Shown here: positions 33,840-45,640 of the stretch, piece after piece
Layout: each line of letters opens with the position of its first letter
Position numbering within the stretch: the stretch's first letter is position 1
From: Telopea speciosissima
Lineage: Eukaryota; Streptophyta; Magnoliopsida; Proteales; Proteaceae
Direction of reading: 5' to 3'
DNA: 64,000 nucleotides
Assembly: GCF_018873765.1 (NCBI RefSeq)
Contig: NC_057921.1
Coordinates: 25,641,784 to 25,705,783 of the forward strand
The notes under the pieces: model-generated
The model's input: the letters and a program-made list of their open reading frames with translations, nothing else
The model's database searches: none
Told to the model about the DNA's origin: nothing
Translations under genes and position numbers: made by a program

Positions 33840-34893
33840 ATTAGACGTGGATTAATGTAGTATCTATCTCAAGAAGAAAACCACCTAACCTACCCCAACA
33901 TGACCCCGATAAGGTTTGGACAAATTATTTCGAGTGCCAAAATACTTGATGCTAGCCAGTGGTGAAGAAGCAATGTTAAAAAAACTATCGAGAATTCCCT
34001 CGGCACTAATTAGGGTCCTTTGTCCTGAATTTCAAAATATTTTTTGACAAAAACCTACACATTGGACAGTGCTCGGAAAGACAAATCCAATGGTATATTA
34101 CACAGAAAAATTCAATATTTGGGTGCGAATCGGCGCCCAAGATATTGAAACAGGGCATTTTCGGCACCGAAATAGGGATTCAGATCCATTTATTGATCCA
34201 TGGATCAGTGGAACTGTAAAGTGATCCACAATTCCACAAATCCGTGGAACTTAAACGATGCACCATTACAAAATATCCTAAAAAATATCTATTTTCAAAA
34301 ACTATAAATACCCCCTCCTATTCTTTGAGGATCTGAACCATGAGATTCAAATCTGAATTTTCTGCCTCTTGGGTAGTCTTTCGAGCCTTTTTCACTTTTT
34401 TTAGTATTATCTCGATGCCCCAATGTCTCGTTATTTTGCTTATTGTCCCTCGATAAGCCCTTGATGTCCCAAAATCTATAAAAATGGGAATTTTTCCAGA
34501 TTTGATATAAAAGTGCGTGTGTGATCCACTTTTAAACCTAACCTAGGTGGTATAGTCCTTCAAGAGAGAGAGAAATATCCCCTCCCCCTCCACCTGATCC
34601 GGGGTTCTACCCGAATTTCGTCAACCAAAGTTCGTTTTTGGTAAGCTAAAGTTCTCTCGATAAGTCGAGGTTCTGCCCAAATTTTGTCGACAAAAGTTTG
34701 TTTGATATGTCGAAGCTCTGCCCAGATTTCTTCGACAAAGCTCGTATAATTGAGCTGAAACTCTGTCAAAATTTTAGTGCAAAAGTTCATCAAAGAAGTA
34801 GGGCAACTTTCTCTTTCCGATCTTCAATGCAAATGTTCATCGACTTCTTATTTCATTTTGAATTTGGCATAATGTAGGCCGTCAAAGTAGCCT
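33840..34893. other. Gypsy-derived non-coding DNA with short internal repeats
   Basis: Starts around TGATGACAATTAGACG, an LTR-like beginning. A minus frame at 34793-34560 shows three to four diverged repeats of about 46-57 bp (TFVDKIWAEPR, TLVDEIRVEPR). No known protein. Confidence 0.4.
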
Positions 34894-35072
34894 TCTTTTT
34901 TAGCCCGTTATAGGCGAGGTGGTAAGGCCTTCGGCCCCTTTATCTTCCATTTACCCCGAGTCTGATAGATGATGAGTAGGGAATCGCCATACACCTCAAG
35001 GCATTTCACCGAGAGTTCCAATGCTGCTTGTAATCCAGCTATACACGCTGGGTATTCGGCCTTGTTTTTAGT
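34894..35072 (-). pseudogene. Ty3/gypsy RNase H fragment
   Basis: Minus strand reads KNKAEYPACIAGLQAALELS, then VKCLEVYGDSLLIIYQT, then GKWKIKGP. This is the RNase H core of plant Tat/Ogre-like gypsy elements, with the catalytic Glu in NKAEY and Asp in YGDS. Only about 60 codons remain. Confidence 0.75.
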
Positions 35073-36000
35073 GCATACGAAGTTCTATACATATTAATTT
35101 ATTTTAAGATGTTTTATGAAATTTTCATGCATATCCATTGTTCTTCATAACTATCATAAAACTCATTTTTGTCCTCCGGGGGCATTTTGGTAATTGACCA
35201 AGTGCAGGCCTAAAGCGTCACTCTAGTAATACCATTTGGTATGTCTTTCATTTTAAGGTGTTTAACATCAACTTTTGCGCCTACAATACCCCTAAGTGTT
35301 TATTTTGGCAGTTTTTACCATTTTCCCTTAGGGGCATTTTGGTAATTTTGTGGCCAAACTATTTTGGACCCTGGAGAGGCTCCTACCACTTTTGCTACAT
35401 GTTTAAACATTAATAAACATGTTTTAAGCACAAACAACATTTTCATGCATTTTCTGCATTTTTGTTCTCTAGGGCATTTTTATAATTTTTACCATTTTGT
35501 GTATGTTTGCATTTTGGATATTTTTAATATCTCACATGCATGATGTTAATGTAATTAGTCATGTATCAATCAGTGGTGATGTTTAAATGTGACTTTATGT
35601 ACTTACCTTGACCCTGTATCAATTTAGGTCGTTAAAGTAACCTATTTTGGCGTAAATATTAGTGTTTGCATATAGCATGTTCGATTCCTTGTGACGCATG
35701 ATATTTAATCATATGTTAGCCTCGCAAGTTGGTATAAAATAATTTATTTTGAGACAACCTTAGAACGACCAGCTTATCGGAGCAGAGTGAGGTGCGTAAA
35801 AACTTCCCCCTTGCGTAACCTGACCTCTTACCCAAACTCTAGCCAGATCATATGGAATCAATCATAGTCTTATCCTCTAATTGAGATTTGGGCAATAGGG
35901 TTCTAGGACCTTAACAACCTAGGCGGCGATTCCCTTCCTTTTATTTTAATTGTGCATCCCCCGCACCCCAACATCATTTCATGTTTCACATTAAGTCACT
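35073..36000. repeat. Gypsy LTR-like sequence
   Basis: 35700-35990 has the run AAACTTCCCCCTTGCGTAAC, CCTGACCTCTTACCCA, GACCTTAACAACCTAGGCGG, CGATTCCCTTCC, a conserved word order near the 3' end of LTRs of plant Tat-type gypsy elements. Between 35073 and 35700 a GGGGCATTTTGGTAATT word recurs (35183, 35331). Confidence 0.5.
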
Positions 36001-36550
36001 AACAGGGAGCAATAGCCCTCGCAAGGCACACCCACAAGGTGTATCAGCATTACGAGCATTGTACCTACACTACCGTCAACAAAACCCTAATCTTGCCTCC
36101 TATCTGCCATCCACTGTCTATCATACACACCCGTTCCCCACCCCTTTACACCCCTTTTACTCGCCACCACATCCTTACCTGATGGCCAATTACACCACAC
36201 CCAACCCCTATAACCTTCCAACTCCACCACCTGGTTTCCAAACAGTGGAACAATAGATTATGTGAATCCTGATCTTCATCATCTCTCCTCGTCGAAGGCA
36301 TAAATTGATTCGGATCAGCTCCAAGTTGGTAATGGTAAGGGGTTATCAATTTCTAATATTGGTTCTATAGTTCTATCTTCTCAATCCCGTTCTTTTAATT
36401 TATCAAAAATTTTGCATGTTCCATCTATTACAAAATCCTTAATTTATGTTCAATAATTTGGGGCGCCTTTTTTGAATTTCAACCTTTATTCCAATGGTGT
36501 TCATCAGGAGATTACCTGCATATCAACTAAAAGGGGTTGCGCAACGGGGT

Positions 36551-39500
36551 TAGCTACACTAGCTAGTGAGAGAGCAAAGGGGAATGCACATACATACACA
36601 CAATCAATTTCAATATCAGAATGATGCATGCTAATGTTAGATTCATTTTCCACCTAGCACACAATTCTATCGGTCAAGTGTATGCTACATTGATAACTCG
36701 GGAGATACTGAGGGTCACTTAACTTATCGCCCGAGTGAAACCTTAATTATCACACGGGAGCCTACGCCGGTAGAAACCATCCGGTCACTCAGTGGCAGAC
36801 CCCGATAGCCATCACTACCCCTGTCCTGGCCTCTCCCACCTCCACAGACCACAAGTGCTCAGACTATCCAACACATAAACCCCTGTTGGTAAGGGTTGTA
36901 GCATAAGGGAGCAAGCATCCTAGCCACAGATATACTATATGCAAGTCCTATCATCCCGAGAGGTATTCCGGGTGCATCAACATCTCATTCCATCCAGTAC
37001 CCGGGTACCAGCACGGCACGACACATACAGATCAGGATGGCATATAACAACTTCCATAATTAAATAAACTAGAGTTCCGATATCGGCACACCAGACACCG
37101 TAGCCCGATACAATGGTGAGAATATTATCACATTCATAACAGTTCACATTTGAGTAACAATGCAATGCGCACAATGCTTATAATTATATAATAGCATGCT
37201 TAAGATTTGCTTGATGTATAAATATAATCAAACCCAACAAAGTTACCCAAAACTCACTCACCTAACATCGGGTGTCACCCGGCATGGTTGACATGAATCT
37301 CATTGATGCACCAGCTATCCATCGAGTTGGGTAGCCTAAAAATACCAAAAGCAATCATTAAAGCATGTACAGAAGGGTCCCATGCTAGGCCCCCACGGTT
37401 AAAATCAAATTTCAACCAAGACAGCATGAGTGGACTCACAGACGGTTGCAGTAGAGGTGAATCCGTCCCTGACTCCTTTCAGGCCAAAAGGTAAAAACAT
37501 AAGGAGCGGATCCATGGACGGAACATCTTACTTGGATACGGTCGTGCATCTGTTCGATTTCTGAGACACACCTAAGAGCAAATGGACCCACGGGCGGATG
37601 TGTTTCCTTAGTCCGCCCCTGCATCCGATCGATCCCTGAGACACACCCGAGAGCAAACTGATCCACCTGCGGATGCAACAAAGTGAATCCATTCCTTCAT
37701 TCGTCCAGGTCATTTCATAGGATTTATACTAGGCGGACTGATGGACAGTACCATGATTGGTGGATCTGGTAGTGCGTCCGTTGGCAGTCTCTTCCTAGAT
37801 TTCAAAGGGCTTCTTCTCCAGCTTGAAGCTTGGAGTGCACCCAACTCTCAGAGACATGGGAGGGGTGTCTAAGTCTCCCTAGGGTCACTAGAACCTAGGT
37901 TCACCTCATGGATCCAAGATCCTATAAGGGTTTGGTCTTAAATTGGTCCAAGGGTTGGGTTTCATGGCTTAGAACCAAAGGTTCAGCAGCATTGGCTGCA
38001 AAGCAGCTCATGGGAGCTCAAACTAGGGTCTAGGTCAGCTCCATTAGAGCTCCAACAAGGATCAAGCATCACCTTGAGTCCCAAATGGAACCCTAGGTTA
38101 GCTCAAGCTCAAGGAATCTACAAAAATGAAAAGGGAAATGGAGAAGTGCCAAGGGTTTGAGGTCTCACCTTCAATGGAGGCAGCAAGGACAAGGCTAGGT
38201 GAGCCTTCTTGACCTCCTTCCTTCCAACCACCCTCTCCATCTCTTCTCCTTTACCTTCTTCTTCTCCCCTTTTTCGAACAGCAAGAGGAGGAGATGTGGG
38301 GCTAGCCAACCTCTTTGGCATGGCCTCCATCTTCTTCCCTTCCCCTCTCATTCCTCTCCTACTTCCACTTCTTCTTCTTCCTTCCTCCTTCTTCTTCTCT
38401 TGTCTCTTCTCCTCCACGGTTTGCTTGGGAGGGGGAGAGATAAGGGAATAAGGGAGTTCTTTTATCTTTTAAGGGGTTAGAAGGGGCCTTAGGTAGTGTT
38501 TGTTTAGGTACCCTTAAAACACATTTAACCCTTATGCTTTAAATGGGTTCTAATTAAATCTTAGGTCATGTTTGGTCCAAGTCATAGACCATTAGGTCCA
38601 TTTAGTTAATTAGAGTCTGTTTGGGGTGCACCCTAGTCCATAGGACTTAATTGTCCTCTAAGGTCTGTTTGGTTTAGGTTAGGGTATAAAATCCATTATT
38701 CATTTAAGTTAGGCTTTGTGGGCCCACTTTCATGGCCCATTTAACCAATTAATGGTAAGGGTAAGGGTCTATATGGTCCAAAGGTCCAATTAGGGTGTCC
38801 GGGACACGGGGATGTGGGTCCCACAGGAAATTAAACCAAAAGGCCAGGTAACAGCACAGGCAACGGATTCAGTTTGAGTGAGTCTGTTCGTGACTCCGGT
38901 GCTGCTGTTAGGGCCCAAACTTCAAGAAAAGTTGCCCCGTAGGTGAAGGAAACCCTACCTGTGGTTGGTCTTACAGCACAAACAAGCTATGGACAGCACT
39001 GGGAATCTAGTCTGACCTAGAATCAGGTACAACCATTGATAATGACCATTTTACCCCTATGCCACTGACTCTGGATGATGCACCGGGACATGGACCTAAG
39101 GCCTAGTGCAAGTCCTAGAGGATTCCAGGAACTTTGTGCGAAGATTTTGCCAAATCTTCTCGATTTATGTATTACAATCTATGCCATGATATGTTGATGA
39201 AACTCGATTTATTTCTAAGTTCTTTTTTTACAACTTTTGATTAAACGTTTTAGTGTTTGGAACATAAGGAGTTGCAAACCCTAAGTTCTGGACTTGTTGT
39301 ATAGCTTTATGTATAAGCATGGATATTCTTTTCTGTTACCTTACCGACATGGGTTAAAGTTTTGGGGTAAGGATAAGTCGATGGATTTTTGTGCTACGGA
39401 CTTACCCTTATTGGAGCTATATGGGCTACTAGAAAGAGGGGTGATGATCAAAAACTCTCCAGGAGGACTGGGGCAAGTTTGGTCACTAGTTTCTCCATTA

Positions 39501-40027
39501 GTTTCTTGATGTTGAGAGGGGACAGTGGTGTTGTAGTTGATCATAGCTGGAGTTCATATGCCGCTATCATGAGGGTCTTGATCAGTGTATGGTACCTAGC
39601 TCACACTAGTCCATTAGGGAGTGATGGGTTTGTTATTTTACGTTCTTTTGATAGACCTTTTAATGATTGTTTTCATATATACTTTTCATTACAGTAGTGG
39701 TGATAAGCAAATATGGTTATGATCATTTTATTTTATTATTTTTTTTCTTGATTTTATATATACATATTATTGTATGTCTTTACATTTTATATTACTTGTG
39801 CATGTTTTCACACCTATATAATTGTTGTGGATTTACTTGCTAAGCTTTTCCCGAAGCTTACCCTCACCACTTTTCAGTTGAACAACTTTATGAATGCGAA
39901 CCTGGATGTGAGGATATATTAGAGGAGGAGGTCCAAGAGGATGAAGCATTTGGAGTAGAAGATGACAACTACTATTAGAAACTTTACACTTTCTTTCAAT
40001 TTTAAGGGTATAAAGGAGGTGGAGAGT
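36551..40027. repeat. LTR-retrotransposon-derived non-coding DNA (probably gypsy); no gene
   Basis: No pol domains. 36560-37300 and 39830-39960 (TATAATTGTTGTGGATTTAC, TTGCTAAGC, GAAGCTTACCCTCACC) have the look of gypsy LTR/untranslated sequence. 38190-38480 is CT-rich low complexity; frames there are composition artefacts. Boundaries and direction are not resolved. Confidence 0.4.
37563..37710. repeat. Diverged tandem repeat, about 74-bp unit
   Basis: GAGACACACCTAAGAGCAAA (37563) and GAGACACACCCGAGAGCAAA (37637) begin two units 74 bp apart, both followed by a GCGGATG word. A further relative may precede them near 37480. Confidence 0.65.
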
Positions 40028-40330
40028 ATGCTCTCCAAGCTAGAGGACGGCTCTTTCATTCCCATTCCATCCAAAGGAGAGGTGAGGATTCCGGTGTCGA
40101 TGGTCTCCAGAAGTGCTACTGTGTCCTCGGGTGCTGACTAGCAGATTCCTACAATTGAAGCTAAACAGACTGTCGCACAGGAAGCTGAGCATGCCAAGTT
40201 TGTGGTAGAAAAAGACAAGCAGGCTCCTGTTGGATCAAAGAATTTGCCCTCTGTTCTACTCCAAATTCTAAAGAAGTCCTTCGCCTCCAAAGCTGCCAAT
40301 CCGAGTACTGACGACCAAGCTCTAGTTTAG
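40028..40330 (+). pseudogene. Unrecognised reading frame with one internal stop
   Basis: From ATG 40028 a frame reads MLSKLEDGSFIPIPSKGEV to TAG at 40139-40141, then continues QIPTIEAKQTVAQEAEHAKF to TAG 40328-40330. It is Ser/Lys/Ala-rich with an acidic-basic helical stretch. I do not recognise the family. It precedes a second broken frame on the same strand by 200 bp inside LTR-like DNA, so it may be part of a gypsy accessory protein; this is a guess from position only. Confidence 0.35.
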
Positions 40331-40527
40331 CCTCGTTCCATGTCTTTTTTATTTTTGGTTGATGTTTGTAATCGGGCTTAGCTGCCACGTTTTACCTTGT
40401 AGACAAGAGAAGTTACCTTAATGAAAAAGTTTTCTGGCTTTTAACTGAACTCGATTCTTGTGCTTTTCTATGTATTTGCAAATTCTGAGCATAACCTTTT
40501 AACTCTATATATAGGATTATCTTACGA

Positions 40528-41025
40528 TGCCCGAGGTACAATCTGATGCGGCGAACTGAGAAGAAGAACATTATGCTTGGCTAAGGGCATATGAATCCTC
40601 CAACACTGTGTTGAGGAAATTAAAAACGCGTCTTGAAGAGGAGCTGGACTCCTACAAGTCACTCGAGAGGTGGGAGGAGGATCTATTGCAGAGGCTTGAT
40701 TTTGCTAGGGATATTGTTGACGACATCGCTGGCTATCTTTAGGTTGAGATATACTCTACGACAAATCTGGCTATTGACCATCTCCTGAAGTCAGTGGTTT
40801 TCCAATGCTTTTATGAAGAAAAGGCCAAGGAAGGTGATCAACGGTTGTACAACAAGGTGAAGAAGGCTGCCCCTTATTTCAAGTGAGGGAATATTGATTT
40901 GGGTTTCAATCCCAAAATCCAAGTAAACTATGTAAAATTGGAACCTTCATCCATTTTTGTACCCTTCTTTCCTCCTCCCGAGAACCTTCCGGGTCCACTA
41001 CCTCCCAATCTTCAATTCCAATAGA
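40528..41025 (+). pseudogene. Unrecognised coiled-coil protein remnant with three in-frame stops
   Basis: From ATG 40528 one frame (no shift seen) reads PEVQSDAAN, TGA at 40558-40560, EEEHYAWLRAYESSNTVLRK, LKTRLEEELDSYKSLERWEE, DLLQRLDFARDIVDDIAGYL, TAG at 40741-40743, VEIYSTTNLAIDHLLKSVVF, then TGA after AAPYFK at 40886-40888, and ends PPENLPGPLPPNLQFQ-TAG. The heptad-like Leu/Glu pattern predicts a coiled coil with a Pro-rich C-terminus. The family is unknown to me. Position among LTR-like DNA suggests a gypsy-type accessory ORF. The protein-like composition despite three stops argues that it was once coding. Confidence 0.5.
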
Positions 41026-42401
41026 ATATAAATCGATAAATCAGATTTAAATGCATCATCCAAAATATCATGCATTAGGTTATAATCATGAAGAATCATT
41101 CATAGACCTTCCTCATACTATCAACAATCAAGCATTGGATTCATTAGTCTATAAACATGACATTATTAAAATTCTACTCACACATATGTGAATTAAATCA
41201 TAAGGAAATCACCATTCCTTGCAAGCAATCATGTGTGACAATTTAATTGAGTAAAAAGCATGAATGAAATATATTTTTGGCATGGTAAGTCTCAATCTAA
41301 AATTAAATTTCAGATTTAAACACTGTTTTAAAATAAATTTTATATGAAGAGAAAATATGCAGTATAATGGTTGAAGATCTACTCACCTTGTATGAAGCAA
41401 TTAGGGGTTCTATAAGTGACCTCAATTCAATGCTTCAATAATGTTGATATATGTCTTCCTAATTCAGAACCACTTTAATGGAGTCCTATGATTAAGGTAA
41501 TGATGAAATCAACATCAATATATTGCATAAACTCGGATTTGGGAAACACAGATTTTTGACAAAATGACATACCTTCAATAAATCAATGATATCTCTCTTC
41601 TCCGATCTCCGTTTGGGTTGATTCAAGTTGGGTTGAAAAGATAAGAGGTGGGGATACGTTTTATTATGAAATAGAAATTTTCCAATTCGGTTGAAAAAAG
41701 GGTCAAACTTGAACGACAAGTTGCTGATTATGCACAGTCCGAATTTCCTTCTTCTCCTTCCTTCTTTTTCTTCTCTCTTCTTCTTCTCTTCCTCTCTATA
41801 GTGCACGAATTTTCCTCTCTCCCTCTGTCTCCCTCTCTCAAATTTATGATAAAAATAATGAGGATTGGGATTTAGTTATGAAGATTTAATCCTAACAAGA
41901 AAGAAGGTGGAAAGAATCCAATTTTGTCTCTAACTACATCTATTTACTTGTCATCCAATGAAAATATTTTAAAAGGAATCTTGACTTAAGATTTTTAGAT
42001 TAGGTAATTTAATTTTAGCTAAATTTTTTTTTTTGTTAGGATTTTATTTTATGAAGACTTTCTTTGTTTTTCAAGTTTGAGTTTCCAACCAATTGGAGAT
42101 TGCCACCTCACCTTTCCTTATCAATCCATAATACTTTCCTAGCTAAAATCAATGACCTCCCAAATTAGAATCGTGGAAGCCTATTCTTAGCCTTATTAAA
42201 TTATTTTTTTTTGAAAAATATAGTATTTAATTGCACCCATAAAGAATAGAACCTTAGACCTCTAACAAATTGAATTAAACGCCTAAGCGTTAGGCTAAGT
42301 TACTAACTATAAATTATTTTTCAAATTAAATTATATATGTTATACATAAAACCCTAATTCTACACTTAGGCAAGGAATAAACCTAAAATGAGGGTGTTAC
42401 A
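41026..42401 (-). repeat. Probable gypsy LTR, minus orientation; no gene
   Basis: The upper end reads TGTAACACCCTCATTTTAGG on the minus strand, the classical start of many plant chromovirus (Tekay/Del type) LTRs. A CT-rich stretch lies at 41745-41840. The other boundary is not resolved, and no partner LTR was identified. Confidence 0.45.
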
Positions 42402-42618
42402 CTAGGGTACACTACTTACCATGCATGCGTGTGTACACCTCTAGCTAGTCCAAGTTCTTACACTTCAGCTTGCCTTAATCCTGCATTAGATAAAAAGACT
42501 AAATTACCCCTAATCCAAAATCAGAGTATTACAGGGTTTGTCATGCACACATCGGTTTTCTTTTTCCTCCTATAATAATAAGTTGCAAGTTTTGGTATTT
42601 TCTTCAGAAATGTAAATG
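42402..42618. other. No gene recognised
   Basis: Spacer between the gypsy-like LTR and the Copia element. Confidence 0.5.
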
Positions 42619-43554
42619 TGTTAGATCAAAAGGGGTCCAAGTAACAAGACAAGTAGAAGAAATAAAAAATACTAATAAGTAAAGATAAATTCTGCCAATT
42701 TACAAGTTCAAGTAATCGGCAAGTTGGTGAGAGTGATGTCTCGAAACAGCAGTACATGAACAAAACCAAGTTGAAGTGCACCAAACAGATGTTGTCCTTA
42801 AGGTCTAAAAATGCCCCTTATTAGAGTGCAACCGGGTGTCTTGCGCTTTTCACCTCCAAGATGATTCAACCTCAAGTCTATTAACTTTTGCACAAAGTGT
42901 TCGACTGCAGAGAGAGAGCAAGGTTAGGCTTACAGAACGGTTTTGAAAACCATTGAATGCAACTATGGACGGTAGTGAGAAGCCAAAGTGATCAACAACA
43001 TACTATTTTGTTTCTAAATAGAATACTATTCGTACAAAGGAAGAGAAAGAGAGAGCGAGAGAAATAGAGAGAAAAGCCACAAAAATGGAATGAATTGGAC
43101 TGTCCATTTCACCTCTATTTATAGTGGTGGATGCATCCCTTTAAGGCATCCCATGGAATGGGTGTGTCCATTTACTTGAGTGAATATGATTAAAAGATTC
43201 CAATCCAAGCACTTATATGTAAGTGTCTCTTGAAGTTACCCCATGGTGTAGGTGTGTGTCTTGTTTCAATGGTTTAGATTAAAAGATTCCATTCCAAGTG
43301 CTATGAATGCACCTATACAAATGGATGTCTCGTTAAAGAGACATGTCCCTTAGCCAAAAAACTAGGCCAACATTAAACTAAAGAATAACCCAAATGGGGC
43401 CAACATTGAACCAAAGAATGACCTAAAACTAGGCCAACTTTGAACCAAAAATTAAATACACCACATCGCACTACCACGATGCAAATTCAAACGAAAGTAG
43501 GGAAAGTATTTTGAAACTTTTAAAAATTATTTTTAAAATAAATAAAATACAACA
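42619..43554 (-). repeat. 3' LTR of the Copia element
   Basis: Plus-strand ends TGTTAGATC and ATACAACA. Includes a GA-rich tract (43041-43072) and a TATA-like box on the minus strand (CTATAAATAG, 43115-43124). Confidence 0.8.
43115..43124 (-). promoter_or_regulatory. TATA-like box in the 3' LTR
   Basis: Minus strand CTATAAATAG, conserved in the other LTR at 48625-48634. Right orientation to drive the element. Confidence 0.5.
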
Positions 43555-43566
43555 ATCCCCCACAAG
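43555..43566 (-). promoter_or_regulatory. Polypurine tract
   Basis: Minus strand CTTGTGGGGGAT immediately before the 3' LTR; primes plus-strand DNA synthesis in LTR elements. Confidence 0.7.
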
Positions 43567-44287
43567 TTTTGAAACACCGATAAAATATGAATAAGTTCTG
43601 TAAGCGTATTAGACTCAATAGGACACATCGTTGCAAGTGTCTATCGGACTTGAACCTCCACTAGGTCTGATGAACTATGCTACAGAGTACGGGTGAAGTT
43701 AGACTTCTTGAACCTTTCCTCATCAGTAGCCGACTAGCTCACTAGCCATATTCTATTGGTCGACCTTAGCAATTAATCCCTTTTAAACATGAACATTTTT
43801 AAACCGGCCTTGTCCCCTATCTTAGTCTCATTGATGTTTAAAGAGTTCGCCTATAAAACTCTCATCGGTAAACGGCCCCACCTCCTAAATCCACTTAGGT
43901 CAGCCCACAGTGTGTACCACACTTTACACGCCCCTCATATTTTATGAGAATCGACTTGATTAAGAGTACATTACTCATCCTCCTTCCTTTGTGGTGGTAC
44001 TACTTTAACTATCTAACCAGAATGAGCGACATATAGTAGTACAAAACAAGTCATCCGGGGACTTCGTTGTTACCCTTTGTACCTAATTCAGGATCAATCC
44101 TATTCACATAGGTAGGGTGTTCGTCAGATGACTTTATATCACAGGCCTTAAACCCATTCCTTTAGATAAATGATGTATAACCTTTGTAGGCAAAGGTTTA
44201 GTAAACATATTTGCCAGATTGCATTCCGACTTTACATAGTCAATAGCTATAATTTTTTTCGCTTATGTACTGCCGTACAAGGTTATG
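43567..44287 (-). other. Non-coding 3' internal region of the Copia element
   Basis: Between RNase H and the polypurine tract. Its first 350 bp (to 43902) are present again at 49154-49502 beyond the other LTR. No reading frame recognised. Confidence 0.65.
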
Positions 44288-44830
44288 TCAAAGATGGATA
44301 TGTCTCCTTTTCCCATCATAGACCTTACTTTTTGCCTTAGCAATAGCTTCTTGATTATCACAATGTAGTAATATCGATGGTACTAGCTTTGGCCACAACG
44401 GAATATCTGCTAATAAATTTCTAAGCCTTTTGGCTTCCGTTCCCACTTTTTCTAAAGCCATGAACTCCGATTCCATGATGGATCCTATCCCACAGGATTG
44501 TTTGACCGATTTTCATGAAACCGCTCCACCCCCTAGTGTAAAAACATAACCATTAGTAGCCAATGCTTCATTCGTATCCAAAATCCAATTGGCGTCACAG
44601 TAACCTTCTAAGATAGAAGGATTTCCACTAAAGTGTAAACCATAGTTCATAGTACCCTTCAAGTATCTTAGTAATATTTTCAAAGCATGCCAATGTTCAT
44701 TACTTGGTATATGAGTATATCGACTCAACTTTCCAACGGCTAATGCAATGTCCGGTCTTGTACTGATCATTAAATATGGGACTGAACCTATTATTTGAGA
44801 GTATCTCTTTTTATAAACAGGTTCACCCAC
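44288..44830 (-). pseudogene. Copia RNase H
   Basis: Minus strand 44830-44513: YSQIIGSVPYLMISTRPDIA, LSRYTHIPSNEHWHALKILL, RYLKGTMNYGLHF, and the first catalytic Asp in YCDANWILD. After a short break at 44512-44477 the frame gives MESEFMALEKVGTEAKRL (Glu) and LLHCDNQEAIAKAKS (Asp), then KRRHIHL. The domain degrades the RNA strand of the RNA-DNA hybrid. A stop separates the two halves. Confidence 0.85.
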
Positions 44831-44887
44831 ATGTTTCTCTAAGTGACATCTAACATCAAAAGGCGTTCTAATCGTTGGATAATCAAA

Positions 44888-45640
44888 TTATCCATACTTT
44901 TTAAGCATAGCTTCAACATAGTGTGCTTGAGATAAAATAATCTCATTTTCCTTCTTGATGATTTTGATTCCTAGAATCACATCAGCTTCTCCCATGTCCT
45001 TTGTATCAAAATTGGACATTAGGAACTTTTTAGTTTGTACCACTATGTCTAAACTAGTTCCCATAATGAGCATATCATCTACATAAAGTACAATGCATAC
45101 AACTTTACCACTATAGAACTTACTGTACAAGCACCTCTCTGAATCATTTATAATGAAACCATTTGATAACAAAACTGTATCAAGTTTTACATGCCACTGC
45201 TTAGGTGCTTGTTTCAGCCCATACAAAGATTTCACAAGTTTGCAAACCTTGTGCTCTTGTCCTTGTATGATACAATCTTTTGGTTGTCTAATATATATCT
45301 CATTTTCTAAATCTCCATTTAAGAAGGCTGTCTTTACATCCATTTGATGTATTACTAATTTGAATATAGAAGCTACAACCATTATAAATCGAATAGTAGC
45401 AGTTACAGATACTAGAGCAAAAGTGTCAAAATAATCAACATTTTATTTTTGCTGAAATCCTTTACCGACAAGTCTTGCTTTAAACTTGTCAAACGACCTA
45501 TCAGGCTTTAATTTCTTTCGAAATATCCACTTGGTATCTAGTAGTCTAGAAACTCATGGTAAATCAACTAGCTCCCAAGTGTGGTTAGATATAATAGAAT
45601 CTAACTCATTTTGGATTGCCTTTTTCCAAAAAACAGCATC
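44888..45640 (-). pseudogene. Copia reverse transcriptase
   Basis: Minus strand. From 45640 a decayed N-terminal part reads NELDSIISN-like, DTKWIFRKKLKPD and NVDYFDTFA. From 45382 an open frame has HQMDVKTAFLNGDLENEIYI (first catalytic Asp), SLYGLKQAPKQWH, and VLYVDDMLIMG with the YVDD active site near residue 100, then LGIKI. This copies element RNA into DNA. The active-site residues survive, but stops upstream prevent a full polyprotein. Confidence 0.85.

Larger units (their letters stand above)
33490..36550 (+). pseudogene. Ty1/copia gag-protease remnant, split by gypsy-derived DNA
   Basis: Plus strand. 33640-33800 encodes an RGRGRGRVRGG basic stretch followed by a degraded zinc knuckle (CQIYNCMNHC). 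About 2.2 kb later, 36088-36240 encodes a Pro/Tyr-rich segment (PFYSPPHPYLMANYTTPNPY) that usually joins the knuckle to the protease. From there NPDLHHLSS and LQVGNGKGLSISNIGS follow, then FNLSKILHVPSITKSL. The protease catalytic triplet is corrupted. DNA between the two parts contains gypsy sequence, so one element was inserted into another. Confidence 0.65.

Noticed and set aside
38118..38480. Opposing open frames (Glu/Arg-rich minus, Ser/Leu/Pro-rich plus)
   Set aside because: Both arise from a CT-rich low-complexity stretch; no domain and no codon pattern.
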